A DNA stretch of 64,000 nt from Microbacterium sp. 18062 (GTDB lineage Bacteria; Actinomycetota; Actinomycetes; Actinomycetales; Microbacteriaceae). Under the pieces are notes generated by a model. That model made no database searches. It saw only the letters and a program-made list of their open reading frames with translations, and was not told where the DNA came from. Both the position numbers and the translations under genes were made by a program. The DNA lies in the NCBI RefSeq assembly GCF_902706225.1, contig NZ_CACSKB010000004.1:1-64000 (forward strand), given 5' to 3'. This document shows positions 1 to 7,655 of this stretch, piece after piece. Within the stretch, counting starts at the first letter, position 1, and the number at the start of each line of letters is the position of its first letter.

Positions 1-18
1 GGGATGGGGGGAATAGAA

Positions 19-107
19 AGACTCTCCGCGAACCCGGCAGAGCCCGGTTACCCTTGCTACGTTTCCGTCCTGGGGGAATTGGCCTGGATGCCGCCTCGCG
101 GAGAGCT
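19..107 (-). ncRNA. ffs: Bacterial small signal recognition particle RNA (4.5S-type)
   Basis: On the minus strand the core CAGGACGGAAACGTAGCA matches the domain IV pattern of SRP RNA (CAGG, a GGAA tetraloop, then AGCA). The ends pair as a long terminal helix: plus-strand bases 97-105 (CGCGGAGAG) are complementary to 22-30 (CTCTCCGCG). A pyrimidine-rich run follows on the minus strand before position 10, as expected for termination. In the cell this RNA binds Ffh and targets nascent membrane proteins to FtsY. The exact 5' and 3' ends are estimates. No other RNA family I know fits. Confidence 0.8.
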
Positions 108-221
108 GAGACGAGTCTAAACCCCGGGGCGGCTCTCGGCGAATCCCCGGGACCCGCCGCCCGGCCGAGGATACGATCGGAGGGGTTCGCCTCCCCGCCG
201 CCTACCCGGAAGGCCCCTGGC

Positions 222-1223
222 ATGACCGAGACCCCACCGACCCCCGCGCACGCCGACGTGCCCGTGACGGCGGAGTCGTTCGCCCGGATCACCGAGACCA
301 TCGCCGAGAGCGTGTCGACCGTCATCGACGGAAAGCCCGCCGCCGTGCGCGGCGCGCTCGTCGCGCTCCTCGCGGAGGGGCATCTGCTCATCGAGGACGT
401 TCCGGGCGTCGGCAAGACGATGCTGGCCCGGGCGCTCGCCGCCACGATCGACGGCACGGTCCGGCGCATCCAGTTCACCCCGGATCTGCTCCCGGGAGAC
501 GTGACCGGCGTCTCGGTGTTCGACCCGGTCGCGCGCGAGTTCGAGTTCAAGCCGGGCGCGGTCTTCGCGCATGTCGTGATCGCCGACGAGATCAACCGTT
601 CGTCGCCCAAGACCCAGTCGGCGCTCCTCGAGGCGATGGAGGAACGCCAGGTCACCGTCGACGGCCGCACCCACGAGCTGCCGAAGCCGTTCCTCGTCGT
701 CGCGACACAGAATCCGCTCGACATGGAGGGCACCTATGCCCTCCCCGAGGCGCAGCGCGACCGGTTCATGATGCGCATCTCGATGGGCTACCCGGACGCC
801 GCCGCCGAAGTCCTCATGCTGCGCCAGCGCGAGACCGAGAACCCGCTCGAGAAGATCACCCCCGTGCTGTCGTCCGAGCGGGTGCTCGACCTCATCGGGT
901 GGGCTCGCCGCATCCACGTCTCCCCCGCCGTCGAGGAGTACGCGGTGGGACTCGCGCACGCCACCCGCGTGCACCCCGACCTGCGCCTCGGCGCGAGCCC
1001 GCGCGCGACCCTGCAGCTCGTGCGCGCCGCGAAGGTGTGGGCGGCGCTCGACGGGCGGTCCTTCGTGATCCCCGACGACGTCGCGTCCCTGGTGGTCCCG
1101 GTCTTCGCCCACCGCCTCATCCCCACCCGGGTCAGCGGCGCCCGCGCGGATGCGCACAGCATCCCGGCCATCCTGGAACGGATCATCGGCACGGTGCGCG
1201 TTCCCCTGGCCGCACGGTCCTGA
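222..1223 (+). CDS. MoxR-family AAA+ ATPase
   Basis: This is a 333-residue MoxR ATPase, a chaperone-like AAA+ protein usually encoded beside DUF58 and transglutaminase proteins. The Walker A motif GVPGVGKT lies near residues 58-65, Walker B (VIADEINR) near 117-124, and the sensor segment VVATQNP is intact. I chose ATG 222 because the open frame upstream runs into the SRP RNA and has no homology-like sequence; the product then starts MTETPPTPAH. It ends 4 nt before the next gene, so the three genes form an operon. Its substrate is unknown. MoxR proteins are generally thought to help assemble or activate partner protein complexes. Confidence 0.93.
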   Translation: MTETPPTPAHADVPVTAESFARITETIAESVSTVIDGKPAAVRGALVALLAEGHLLIEDVPGVGKTMLARALAATIDGTVRRIQFTPDLLPGDVTGVSVFDPVAREFEFKPGAVFAHVVIADEINRSSPKTQSALLEAMEERQVTVDGRTHELPKPFLVVATQNPLDMEGTYALPEAQRDRFMMRISMGYPDAAAEVLMLRQRETENPLEKITPVLSSERVLDLIGWARRIHVSPAVEEYAVGLAHATRVHPDLRLGASPRATLQLVRAAKVWAALDGRSFVIPDDVASLVVPVFAHRLIPTRVSGARADAHSIPAILERIIGTVRVPLAARS

Positions 1224-1227
1224 GCGG

Positions 1228-2463
1228 ATGCGGCGCATCTGGCCCCTCACGGCGCGGGGCACCGGTGCGCTCGCCCTCGCTTTCGTCTGCTTCGCCGTCG
1301 CGAACCAGTTCGGGCTCGTGGAACTGGTCTGGTTCGGCGTGCTGCTTCTCGCGCTCGTCGGTGCATCGCTCATCGCCGTCGTCGTCGGGCGGGGACGAGC
1401 GGACGTCACCCGTGTCGTGACCCCCGTCGTGCCGATGGCGGGCACCGACGTCGGCGTCGAGGCGCACGTGGCGCTGCGCAGCACCCTGCCGGCGACCGGC
1501 GGACGATGGCGTGACGACCTTCCGGACGGCCTCCGCGGTGCGGCGACCGGGGTGTTCCCGGCCGTCGCGTCGGGCTTCAGCCGCGGCGATCGCACCGCCG
1601 AGCTGGCCTATCGAGCGACCGTCGGCCGTCGGGGGATCCACTGGCTCGGACCGTTGCGGCTGACCTCGACGGATCCGTTCGGCGTCGCCCGCCGCTCCGT
1701 GTCGCTCGGCGACCTCACCCGCCTGGTGGTGACGCCCGCTCTCGTCGACCTGCCGAAGCTGCCCGGGATGACCGGTCGGTCCGGCGGCTCCATCCCCTCC
1801 CCCGCCAATCGCCTCGGCCAGGGTGCCGACGACATCGTCGCCCGCCCCTGGGCCCCGGGCGACTCGATGCGCCGCATCCACTGGCGGGCGACGGCCCACC
1901 GCGGCGAGCTCATGGTGCGCCAGGAGGAGCAGGAGACCTCGCCCGAGGCGACCATCGTGCTCGAGCGGGGTGTCGCACGCTGGACGCCGGAGGCGATGGA
2001 GCGTCCCGGTGCCGACGCCGCGTTCGAGAGCGCGGTGAGCCTGTGCGCGTCGGTGCTGCGACGACTCGTCCAGGACGGGTACGCCGTCGAGCTCCTCGAC
2101 TCGGACGGCGCCGAGCTGTGCGGCCGCGTGGAGCCCGCTGACGCACTCGCCCTCGAGAACGCGATGCTGGCCCTCGCGACCATCACCGCTCGCGCCGAGG
2201 ATCGCCTGCACGCTCTCGTGGGAGTGTTCGCGGGGGTGACGACCGGGCCGCTCGTGGTCGTGACGGGGCGCTTCGACGCAGCGGATGCGGCCGCCCTCGC
2301 GACCGTCGGCCACCACAGCTCCTTCCCCGTTCTCGTGGCGGCTGCCCCCGACGCCGACGCGCTGACGGCGACCACGGGCTGGGCGTTCGCGGCGCTCGGC
2401 GACGACCCGGCCGAGGCATGGCGCGCGGCGGGCGCGGGGAGGAGCGCCGATGGCCCGGTCTGA
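1228..2463 (+). CDS. DUF58 domain membrane protein
   Basis: The product has 411 residues. Two membrane helices near residues 10-55 are followed by a soluble domain. The diagnostic DUF58 stretch is RPWAPGDSMRRIHWRATA, followed by GELMVRQ, near residues 207-230. The start at ATG 1228 lies 4 nt after the moxR stop; an in-frame ATG at 1150 is inside moxR and unlikely. The 3' end overlaps the transglutaminase gene by 14 nt, which indicates tight translational coupling. DUF58 proteins accompany MoxR ATPases and carry a vWA-like fold. The cellular role is unproven, but a link to the cell envelope is commonly inferred. Confidence 0.9.
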   Translation: MRRIWPLTARGTGALALAFVCFAVANQFGLVELVWFGVLLLALVGASLIAVVVGRGRADVTRVVTPVVPMAGTDVGVEAHVALRSTLPATGGRWRDDLPDGLRGAATGVFPAVASGFSRGDRTAELAYRATVGRRGIHWLGPLRLTSTDPFGVARRSVSLGDLTRLVVTPALVDLPKLPGMTGRSGGSIPSPANRLGQGADDIVARPWAPGDSMRRIHWRATAHRGELMVRQEEQETSPEATIVLERGVARWTPEAMERPGADAAFESAVSLCASVLRRLVQDGYAVELLDSDGAELCGRVEPADALALENAMLALATITARAEDRLHALVGVFAGVTTGPLVVVTGRFDAADAAALATVGHHSSFPVLVAAAPDADALTATTGWAFAALGDDPAEAWRAAGAGRSADGPV

Positions 2464-4717
2464 GCGCATCCGCCGTCGTGGCACCGTGGCGCTGGCCATC
2501 GGCATCCTGACCGCGCTCGTGGCGACGATCATGCCGGTGACGCGCGTGATCGCCCCGGGATGGTGGGTGGCGGGCGGCATCGCCCTCGCCGCGGTGACGC
2601 TGACCGTCGGGGTGGTGCTGCGGCGGCTGCGGGTACCCTCGCTCGGTGCGACGCTGGGCGAGGGCGTCGCCTGGGTGGTGCTGCTGACAGTGCTCTTCTT
2701 CCGAGACACCGCGTGGTTCGGGATCGTCCCCTCTCCCGGGACCCTGCGCCTCGTGCCGGAGATGCTCTCCAGCGCGATCCAGCAGATCACCGTGGGTGCG
2801 GCGCCGCTCGCGCCGTCGGTCCCGCTGTCGTTCTTCGTCGTCGCGGCGGTCGGCGCGCTCGCGATCGTGCTGGACCACGTCGTGGTCACGACCAGGATGC
2901 CGCTGCTGGGGGCCGTGGCGCTCGTCGCGGTCGCGCTCGTGCCGACGATCGCGGTGCCGGCCCCGATGGATGTCGGCGCGTTCGTGCTGCTCGGTGTCAG
3001 CATCCTGTTCCTGCTGCGGACGGACACGCGCACGCGACAGGGTGCGGCGGCACGGCGGCCGTCCGCCGCGTCGGCGACGGCCCTCGCCATCGGCGCCGTC
3101 TCCGTGGTCGTCGCGGTCGTGCTGACCCCGTTGCTGCCCGCGCCCGACAATCGTGCGGGACCGATCGGCGAGGCCGGCAGCTCGGGGATCAACCCGACGC
3201 TGCGACTCGGCGACGACCTGCGCCGCCCGAACCCCGTCGAGGTGCTGCGCCTGCACACGTCGGGCTCGCGGGCGCCGTACCTTCGCGCGGTGACGCTCTC
3301 GACGTTCGCCGGCGAGGTGTGGCGGCCCGACGAGGCCGAGCCCGAGCCGATCGGCACCGGCGCGGGGTTCGGCGCGGTTCCCACATCGTCCGATGTGCCG
3401 CTCGAGCAGGAGGAGACGCACATCGAGGTGGAGCGGCTCAGCACCTCGTTCCTCCCCGTCCCGTTCCCGGCGACGGCGATCGGCGGGCTCACCGGCGACT
3501 GGGGCGTGGTGTCCGAGAACCGCACGGTGATCGGCATCGGGACCGACTCGGCGGGGCAGAACTACGAGGTGCTCACGGAAGCGCCGCGCCCCTCGCTCGA
3601 GCAGATCCGCGGCGCGCCGTCGCGGGGCGCTGACCTCTCACCGGGCTACACGGAGATCCCGGAGGACACGCCGCAGCTCATCACCGACCTGGCGCTCGAG
3701 GTGACCGCGGGCGCCGGATCGGACTACGACGCGGCCGCGGCTCTGCAGCGGTGGTTCCGCTCGTCGGAGTTCCGCTACTCGCTCGAGGCCCCGGTCGAGG
3801 CGGGCTTCGACGGCGCGGGGGTCGACGCGATCGAGCAGTTCCTCATCGAGCGCGAGGGGTACTGCGTGCACTTCGCCTCCGCGTTCGCCGTGATGACCCG
3901 CTCGCTCGGCATGCCGACACGTGTCGTGATCGGATACCTCCCGGGCATCGGCACAGCCGATGCGGTCGACGATCGGATGGTCTACTCCGTGACGAGCGAT
4001 CTGCTGCATGCCTGGCCTGAGGTGTACTTCGAGGGCATCGGCTGGGTCGGGTTCGAGCCGACCAACAGCCTCGGCGCTCCGCCGACGTTCTCGAGCGCGG
4101 GCGGCACGGCGGCCGACCGGCTCGACGACGAGCCCGAGGAGGCCGCGCCCGAGCCGATCGAGACCACGGCGCCGACCGATCGCCCGGACACCCCTGACAG
4201 CCCGGATGCGGGCGCCGCCCCGGGGGCGGACGGTTCGGGCGGGGCGGTGTCGGCGACGCTGATCGTGCTCGTGGCGCTGCTCGTGCTGGCGGCTCCCGGG
4301 CTCGTCCGCGGGTTCTGGCGGCGCCGCCAGCTCGCCGCAGCGCGGTCGGGCCAGGAGCGCGCCGCGTGGGCGGTGGTGCAGGACACCGCGATCGATCTCG
4401 GCATCCTCGCCCCGGCGAGCGAGTCACCGCGTGCGTTCGGGGCGAGGCTGATCGCGCAGCACGCGGCGCCGCCCGAGGCGGTGCAGGCGCTCGTCGCGGC
4501 GGTCGAGCACGCGAGCTACGCACCGGCCGATTCGATCGCGCCGGGCAGGATGCGCGGCGATCGGGGACTTGCCGACGCGGCGGCCGCCGTTCGCGCCGCC
4601 CTCCTCGCGTCGGCGGCGCCGGCGGGGCGGATGCTGGCCGCCTTCGTGCCGCGGTCGTTGGTGATCCGTCCGGGGAGCGCCGCGGCGGGTTCGGGCGATC
4701 GCCTTCACGCAAGGTAG
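2450..4717 (+). CDS. TgpA-like membrane transglutaminase (DUF3488 + transglutaminase-like core)
   Basis: A 755-residue protein with about six N-terminal membrane helices (residues about 10-230), then an extracytoplasmic region with a transglutaminase-like core and a final membrane helix near residues 600-625. The likely catalytic cysteine is C472 (EREGYCVHFASAF) and the histidine is H520 (HAWPEVYFEG), followed by GWVGFEPT. A Pro/Asp/Glu/Thr-rich linker (about 560-600) separates the core from the last helix, and about 120 cytoplasmic residues follow. The gene overlaps the DUF58 gene by 14 nt and completes the MoxR-DUF58-TgpA operon. Enzymes of this fold can be proteases or transglutaminases; the activity here is not determined. 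Confidence 0.9.
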   Translation: MARSERIRRRGTVALAIGILTALVATIMPVTRVIAPGWWVAGGIALAAVTLTVGVVLRRLRVPSLGATLGEGVAWVVLLTVLFFRDTAWFGIVPSPGTLRLVPEMLSSAIQQITVGAAPLAPSVPLSFFVVAAVGALAIVLDHVVVTTRMPLLGAVALVAVALVPTIAVPAPMDVGAFVLLGVSILFLLRTDTRTRQGAAARRPSAASATALAIGAVSVVVAVVLTPLLPAPDNRAGPIGEAGSSGINPTLRLGDDLRRPNPVEVLRLHTSGSRAPYLRAVTLSTFAGEVWRPDEAEPEPIGTGAGFGAVPTSSDVPLEQEETHIEVERLSTSFLPVPFPATAIGGLTGDWGVVSENRTVIGIGTDSAGQNYEVLTEAPRPSLEQIRGAPSRGADLSPGYTEIPEDTPQLITDLALEVTAGAGSDYDAAAALQRWFRSSEFRYSLEAPVEAGFDGAGVDAIEQFLIEREGYCVHFASAFAVMTRSLGMPTRVVIGYLPGIGTADAVDDRMVYSVTSDLLHAWPEVYFEGIGWVGFEPTNSLGAPPTFSSAGGTAADRLDDEPEEAAPEPIETTAPTDRPDTPDSPDAGAAPGADGSGGAVSATLIVLVALLVLAAPGLVRGFWRRRQLAAARSGQERAAWAVVQDTAIDLGILAPASESPRAFGARLIAQHAAPPEAVQALVAAVEHASYAPADSIAPGRMRGDRGLADAAAAVRAALLASAAPAGRMLAAFVPRSLVIRPGSAAAGSGDRLHAR

Positions 4718-4743
4718 GATGGTCCGCGGCCCTTCGGGGCCGA

Positions 4744-4828
4744 GGAGGATTCGCCTAGTGGCCTATGGCGCACGCTTGGAAAGCGTGTTGAGTGAAAGCT
4801 CTCAGGGGTTCGAATCCCCTATCCTCCG
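4744..4828 (+). tRNA. tRNA-Ser(GGA)
   Basis: The acceptor stem GGAGGAT (4744-4750) pairs with ATCCTCC (4821-4827). The anticodon stem CACGC/GCGTG encloses the loop TTGGAAA, giving anticodon GGA at 4778-4780. A long variable arm is present, as in serine tRNAs, and the T loop TTCGAAT is canonical. The discriminator base is G and CCA is not encoded. The gene begins 26 nt after the transglutaminase stop. Confidence 0.95.
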
Positions 4829-5041
4829 CAGGACGACGATGGACCGTGCCCGAAGGGTGCGGTCCATCGTCGTTCCCCGGGCAGAGCATTCGAGCCCCTG
4901 GGTGGGCCCACGCCGCCGAGGCTCCGCGCGCCGCGCAGCGGCGTGTGGAGAAGCGGTGGGGACGAATCCCCTATCCTCCGCAGGACGACGATGGACCGTG
5001 CCCGAAGGGTGCGGTCCATCGTCGTTCCCCGGGCAGAGCAT
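4811..5041 (+). repeat. 79-bp direct repeat of the tRNA-Ser 3' end and terminator
   Basis: Positions 4811-4889 and 4963-5041 are identical over 79 bp. The first copy covers the T loop, 3' acceptor strand and terminator of tRNA-Ser; the second has the same segment without a functional tRNA. A 73-bp unique spacer lies between. Duplication of a tRNA 3' end is the usual mark of site-specific integration at tRNA genes, but no integrase or cargo lies between the copies. A local duplication is equally possible. Confidence 0.85.
4833..4873 (+). terminator. Hairpin terminator of tRNA-Ser
   Basis: A 14-bp perfect stem, ACGACGATGGACCG (4833-4846) with CGGTCCATCGTCGT (4860-4873), encloses a 13-nt loop that can form an inner CCC/GGG helix. 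It starts 5 nt after the tRNA. The downstream T tract is weak (TTCCCC). The whole hairpin is copied at 4985-5025. Confidence 0.75.
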
Positions 5042-5385
5042 GAACGGGCCACTTTCAAGTCAGGGGAGGGCAATCGGCCGAGACGAGGAAGAATCCGCTC
5101 CGAAAGCCCTCGTCCGGACCGATTCCCCTCGTCTCGGCGGTCCCGGAGGCGCTCCTCGGGGAGGGAACTCCGGTCGCTGCCCTCCGTCTCGGAGCGTCGC
5201 TCCAGACGCAGGGACCGAAGACGGGAGAGATCCGGGTCGGATCGGTCGCGAGATATGCCACCCGCCCTCACCTGCTTGAAAAGGGGTGTCCTGCGCGAAT
5301 GCCGGTCGCACCGCATGCGCCCGGTCGCCTACCTTGGGTACAGGAGCGCGCAGCGAGCGCACCACGCTCCGACGAAAGGACCCCC
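5042..5385. other. Intergenic region with an inverted repeat, no gene seen
   Basis: No coding signal was found before the next start. An 11-bp inverted repeat, CCGAGACGAGG (5078-5088) with CCTCGTCTCGG (5127-5137), sits near the left end, inside a segment resembling the palindrome at 31451-31505. A TTGAAA hexamer at 5277-5282 could be part of a promoter for the zinc-ribbon gene, which has a clear GAAAGGA ribosome site. Confidence 0.6.
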
Positions 5386-5784
5386 ATGAAGGTCGTCTCA
5401 TCATCCGACTGGCGGGATGCCCTTCCCTTCGAGACCCCGCTTCTCGTGGCCGACGTCGCCCCCGGCGAGCCGACCCGCTGCGCCACGTGCGGCACGTCGG
5501 CCGACCCGATACCCCGCGAGCGGCTCTGGGCGGTCAAGCACCGCCATCCCAACAACCACACCGGCTACCTCCGGTTCTACTGCGCCGATCACGTTCCCGC
5601 GGCGAAGGTGCCGGAGCCCCCGGCGCCCACGCGCCGCACGATCGCGCAGCGAGAGCGGAGCGCGGCGACCCCGACCCGGCGGGCAGAGCCCGTCGTAGAG
5701 AAGCCTCGCGCGGTCTGCCCCGACTGCTTCATCGAGGTCTCCGCGACCGGGCGGTGCGGCATGTGCGGCGCCCTGATCGCCTGA
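5386..5784 (+). CDS. Hypothetical zinc-ribbon protein
   Basis: A 132-residue protein of unknown function with seven cysteines placed as metal ligands: C32/C35 (CATC) with C66 and a nearby His (CADH), then a C-terminal ribbon C111/C114 (CPDC) and C124/C127 (CGMC). A basic, Pro/Thr-rich linker at 75-108 separates the two parts. GAAAGGA at 5374-5380 is well spaced for ATG 5386; an in-frame ATG at 5299 lies in non-coding-like sequence. It is a soluble cytoplasmic protein by composition. Such double zinc ribbons occur in nucleic-acid-binding or protein-binding adaptors, but no specific role can be assigned. Confidence 0.75.
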   Translation: MKVVSSSDWRDALPFETPLLVADVAPGEPTRCATCGTSADPIPRERLWAVKHRHPNNHTGYLRFYCADHVPAAKVPEPPAPTRRTIAQRERSAATPTRRAEPVVEKPRAVCPDCFIEVSATGRCGMCGALIA

Positions 5785-5828
5785 TCGCCCGGACGCAGGT
5801 CCGACCGACCGGGCGAGAGGAGCCGAGC

Positions 5829-6725
5829 ATGTCACGACCCCGGGCGGTCATCGCCGGCGCGAGCGGCTTCGTGGGCCGAGCCCTCGTCGAGGCCTTCGAG
5901 CAGGACGGCTACGACATCCGCACGATCCGACGGACCGGACCGCTCACCTGGTCGGAGCCCGACCGCATCCGCGCGAGCATCGACGGCGCGGAGGTCCTGC
6001 TGAACCTGGCCGGCATGTCGGTCAACCGCCGGTACAACGACCGCAACCGCGATGAGATCCTGCGCTCGCGGATCGAGACGACGCGGATGCTGCGCCAGGC
6101 CGTGGCATCGGCGGCATCCCCGCCCCGTCTCTGGCTGAACGCCTCGACGGCGACGATCTACCGCCACTCCACGGACCGCCCGAACACCGAGGCGACGGGC
6201 GAGCTCGGCACGGGATTCTCCGTGGACGTCGCCCGCGCGTGGGAGCACGAGCTCTTCGCCGGCGACCTGCCCGCGATGCGACGGGTGGCGCTCCGGATGA
6301 CGATCGTCCTCGGCGACGGCCCCGCCACCGGCCTGCTCCTGCGCCTGGCGCGGCTCGGACTCGGCGGACCGCAGATCGACGGATGGTGGCCGCTGCCCCA
6401 CCGCCGCTACCGGGGCATCGGTCCGCATCCGACCGGCGACGGCCGCGCGTCCGGGCACCGGACACGGGGACGGCAGAGATTCAGCTGGATCCATATCGAC
6501 GACGTCGTCGGCGCCGTCCGCTTCCTCCGCGAGGACGACGCCATCGACGGCCCCGTGAACCTCTCGAGCCCGAACCCGACCGACAACCGCACGCTCATGT
6601 CGACGCTCCGACGGGTGGTCGGCATGCCGATCGGCCTGCCGGCATGGCGCTGGATGCTGGAGCCGGCGATGTGGGCGCTGCGCACGCAGCCCTGGTCGTC
6701 CCCGGAGACGGCGTGGTACAGTTGA
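5829..6725 (+). CDS. NAD-dependent epimerase-like protein (TIGR01777/YfcH family), C-terminally shortened
   Basis: A 298-residue short-chain dehydrogenase-like protein. The N-terminal nucleotide-binding motif [10 protein letters not shown] is intact (about residues 9-18), and the family hallmarks [13 protein letters not shown] and [16 protein letters not shown] are present. Members I know continue after the RTE segment with about 30-40 more residues containing a conserved KSRWV-type helix. Here the frame instead ends [14 protein letters not shown] and stops at 6725, and I see no clear continuation in another frame. This looks like a 3' deletion or old frameshift, so activity is doubtful. The start at ATG 5829 follows a GAGAGGAG site. 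Confidence 0.8.
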   Translation: MSRPRAVIAGASGFVGRALVEAFEQDGYDIRTIRRTGPLTWSEPDRIRASIDGAEVLLNLAGMSVNRRYNDRNRDEILRSRIETTRMLRQAVASAASPPRLWLNASTATIYRHSTDRPNTEATGELGTGFSVDVARAWEHELFAGDLPAMRRVALRMTIVLGDGPATGLLLRLARLGLGGPQIDGWWPLPHRRYRGIGPHPTGDGRASGHRTRGRQRFSWIHIDDVVGAVRFLREDDAIDGPVNLSSPNPTDNRTLMSTLRRVVGMPIGLPAWRWMLEPAMWALRTQPWSSPETAWYS

Positions 6726-7210
6726 GTCGTCTCTCAAGTGGGGACAGGCTGCTTCGGAGTTCGATTCCTCGTTGTGGAGTCATCGATCCGAATCACGCGT
6801 CACCGCCTCACCATCGGTACACGCCCGATATCTTCCGCGCTTCTGCGCGTCACCGACGTTCCGACGTCTTCTGGAAAGCACTCTTCTTGTCCTTCAGCAC
6901 CGACCCCCTCCCTCCTCTTCCGTCCCTCGACTGGCGCCGAGCCGACCCCGATGTCTTCGTCGCGACGGCGCACGGAGAATACGCTGGCTTCGTCAGCGTC
7001 ACGACGTCCGGCTTCACCGCCCACGGCCCGCTCGGCGAAGACCTGGGCCTGCATGCATCCGCCGATCTGGCCCGATGCGCCGTCGACGCCCACCACACCT
7101 TTGTCCCGCACGTCCCCTCGGGGGCGCGGCACCTCGCACGTCCGCACCGCACACGTCGGCGCGGCACCACCGGTCGCATTCGCGGCCCGAAAAGTAGAAG
7201 GAAAGACACG
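6726..7210 (+). other. Interval upstream of the cold-shock gene, with a coding-like in-frame stretch (6887-7210)
   Basis: No annotated-style gene fits, but one frame is open from well upstream and runs without a stop into the cold-shock gene. From TTG 6887, preceded by GGAAAG at 6873-6878, it would encode about 108 residues. These include [19 protein letters not shown] and a [10 protein letters not shown] segment, with strong GC at third positions to about 7120 and then a basic tail. This may be a small hypothetical protein fused in frame to the cold-shock domain, or a decayed gene. A T-loop-like GTTCGATTC at about 6761-6769 does not form a full tRNA. Confidence 0.4.
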
Positions 7211-7414
7211 ATGGCCACTGGCACCGTGAAATGGTTCAACTCCGAGAAGGGCTACGGCTTCATCGCCCCCGACGACGGCTCCGCCGACCTGTTCGCGCAC
7301 TACAGCGCGATCACCGGCAACGGCTTCAAGGAGCTCCGCGAGGAGCAGAAGGTCGAATACGACGCCGAGCGCGGCCCCAAGGGCATGCAGGCAGCGAACA
7401 TTCGCCCGCTCTGA
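7211..7414 (+). CDS. cspA: Cold-shock protein (CspA family)
   Basis: A 67-residue single cold-shock domain: an OB-fold RNA/DNA-binding protein that melts RNA secondary structure. RNP1 is KGYGFIAP and RNP2 is DLFAHYSAI, both intact. A strong site AGAAGGAAAG lies just upstream of ATG 7211. The frame upstream is open without a stop, so a longer N-terminal form cannot be excluded. A strong terminator follows 8 nt after the stop. Confidence 0.95.
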   Translation: MATGTVKWFNSEKGYGFIAPDDGSADLFAHYSAITGNGFKELREEQKVEYDAERGPKGMQAANIRPL

Positions 7415-7422
7415 ATTTTCCT

Positions 7423-7454
7423 CAGCCGGGGCGGAGCCCGCTCCGCCCCGGCTG
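7423..7454 (+). terminator. Terminator hairpin after the cold-shock gene
   Basis: A 14-bp perfect inverted repeat, CAGCCGGGGCGGAG (7423-7436) with CTCCGCCCCGGCTG (7441-7454), has a 4-nt loop. No long T run follows. Confidence 0.8.
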
Positions 7455-7655
7455 ACGACTCCCTGAGAGAAGCGACGTATTCCCCTTCGCGGATGTGCAC
7501 CCCCGTACGCTGAGCCTTAGCGATGGGCGCCCGCCTCTGGCTTCACGGCCGCAGCGGTCACCGATCGAAGAGGTGTCGAAATCTCCTCCACCACCCTCGA
7601 GCCGAGGCTCGGCCCCATCCGCCAGACCTACGCCGGGACGGCGGACTTCCCCCCG

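Noticed and set aside
4811..5041. A prophage or integrative element at tRNA-Ser
   Set aside because: Only 73 bp lie between the repeats and there is no integrase, excisionase or phage gene near.
6743..6780. A possible second tRNA, from the T-loop-like GTTCGATTC
   Set aside because: No acceptor or anticodon stem can be formed around it, and the T stem has a mismatch.
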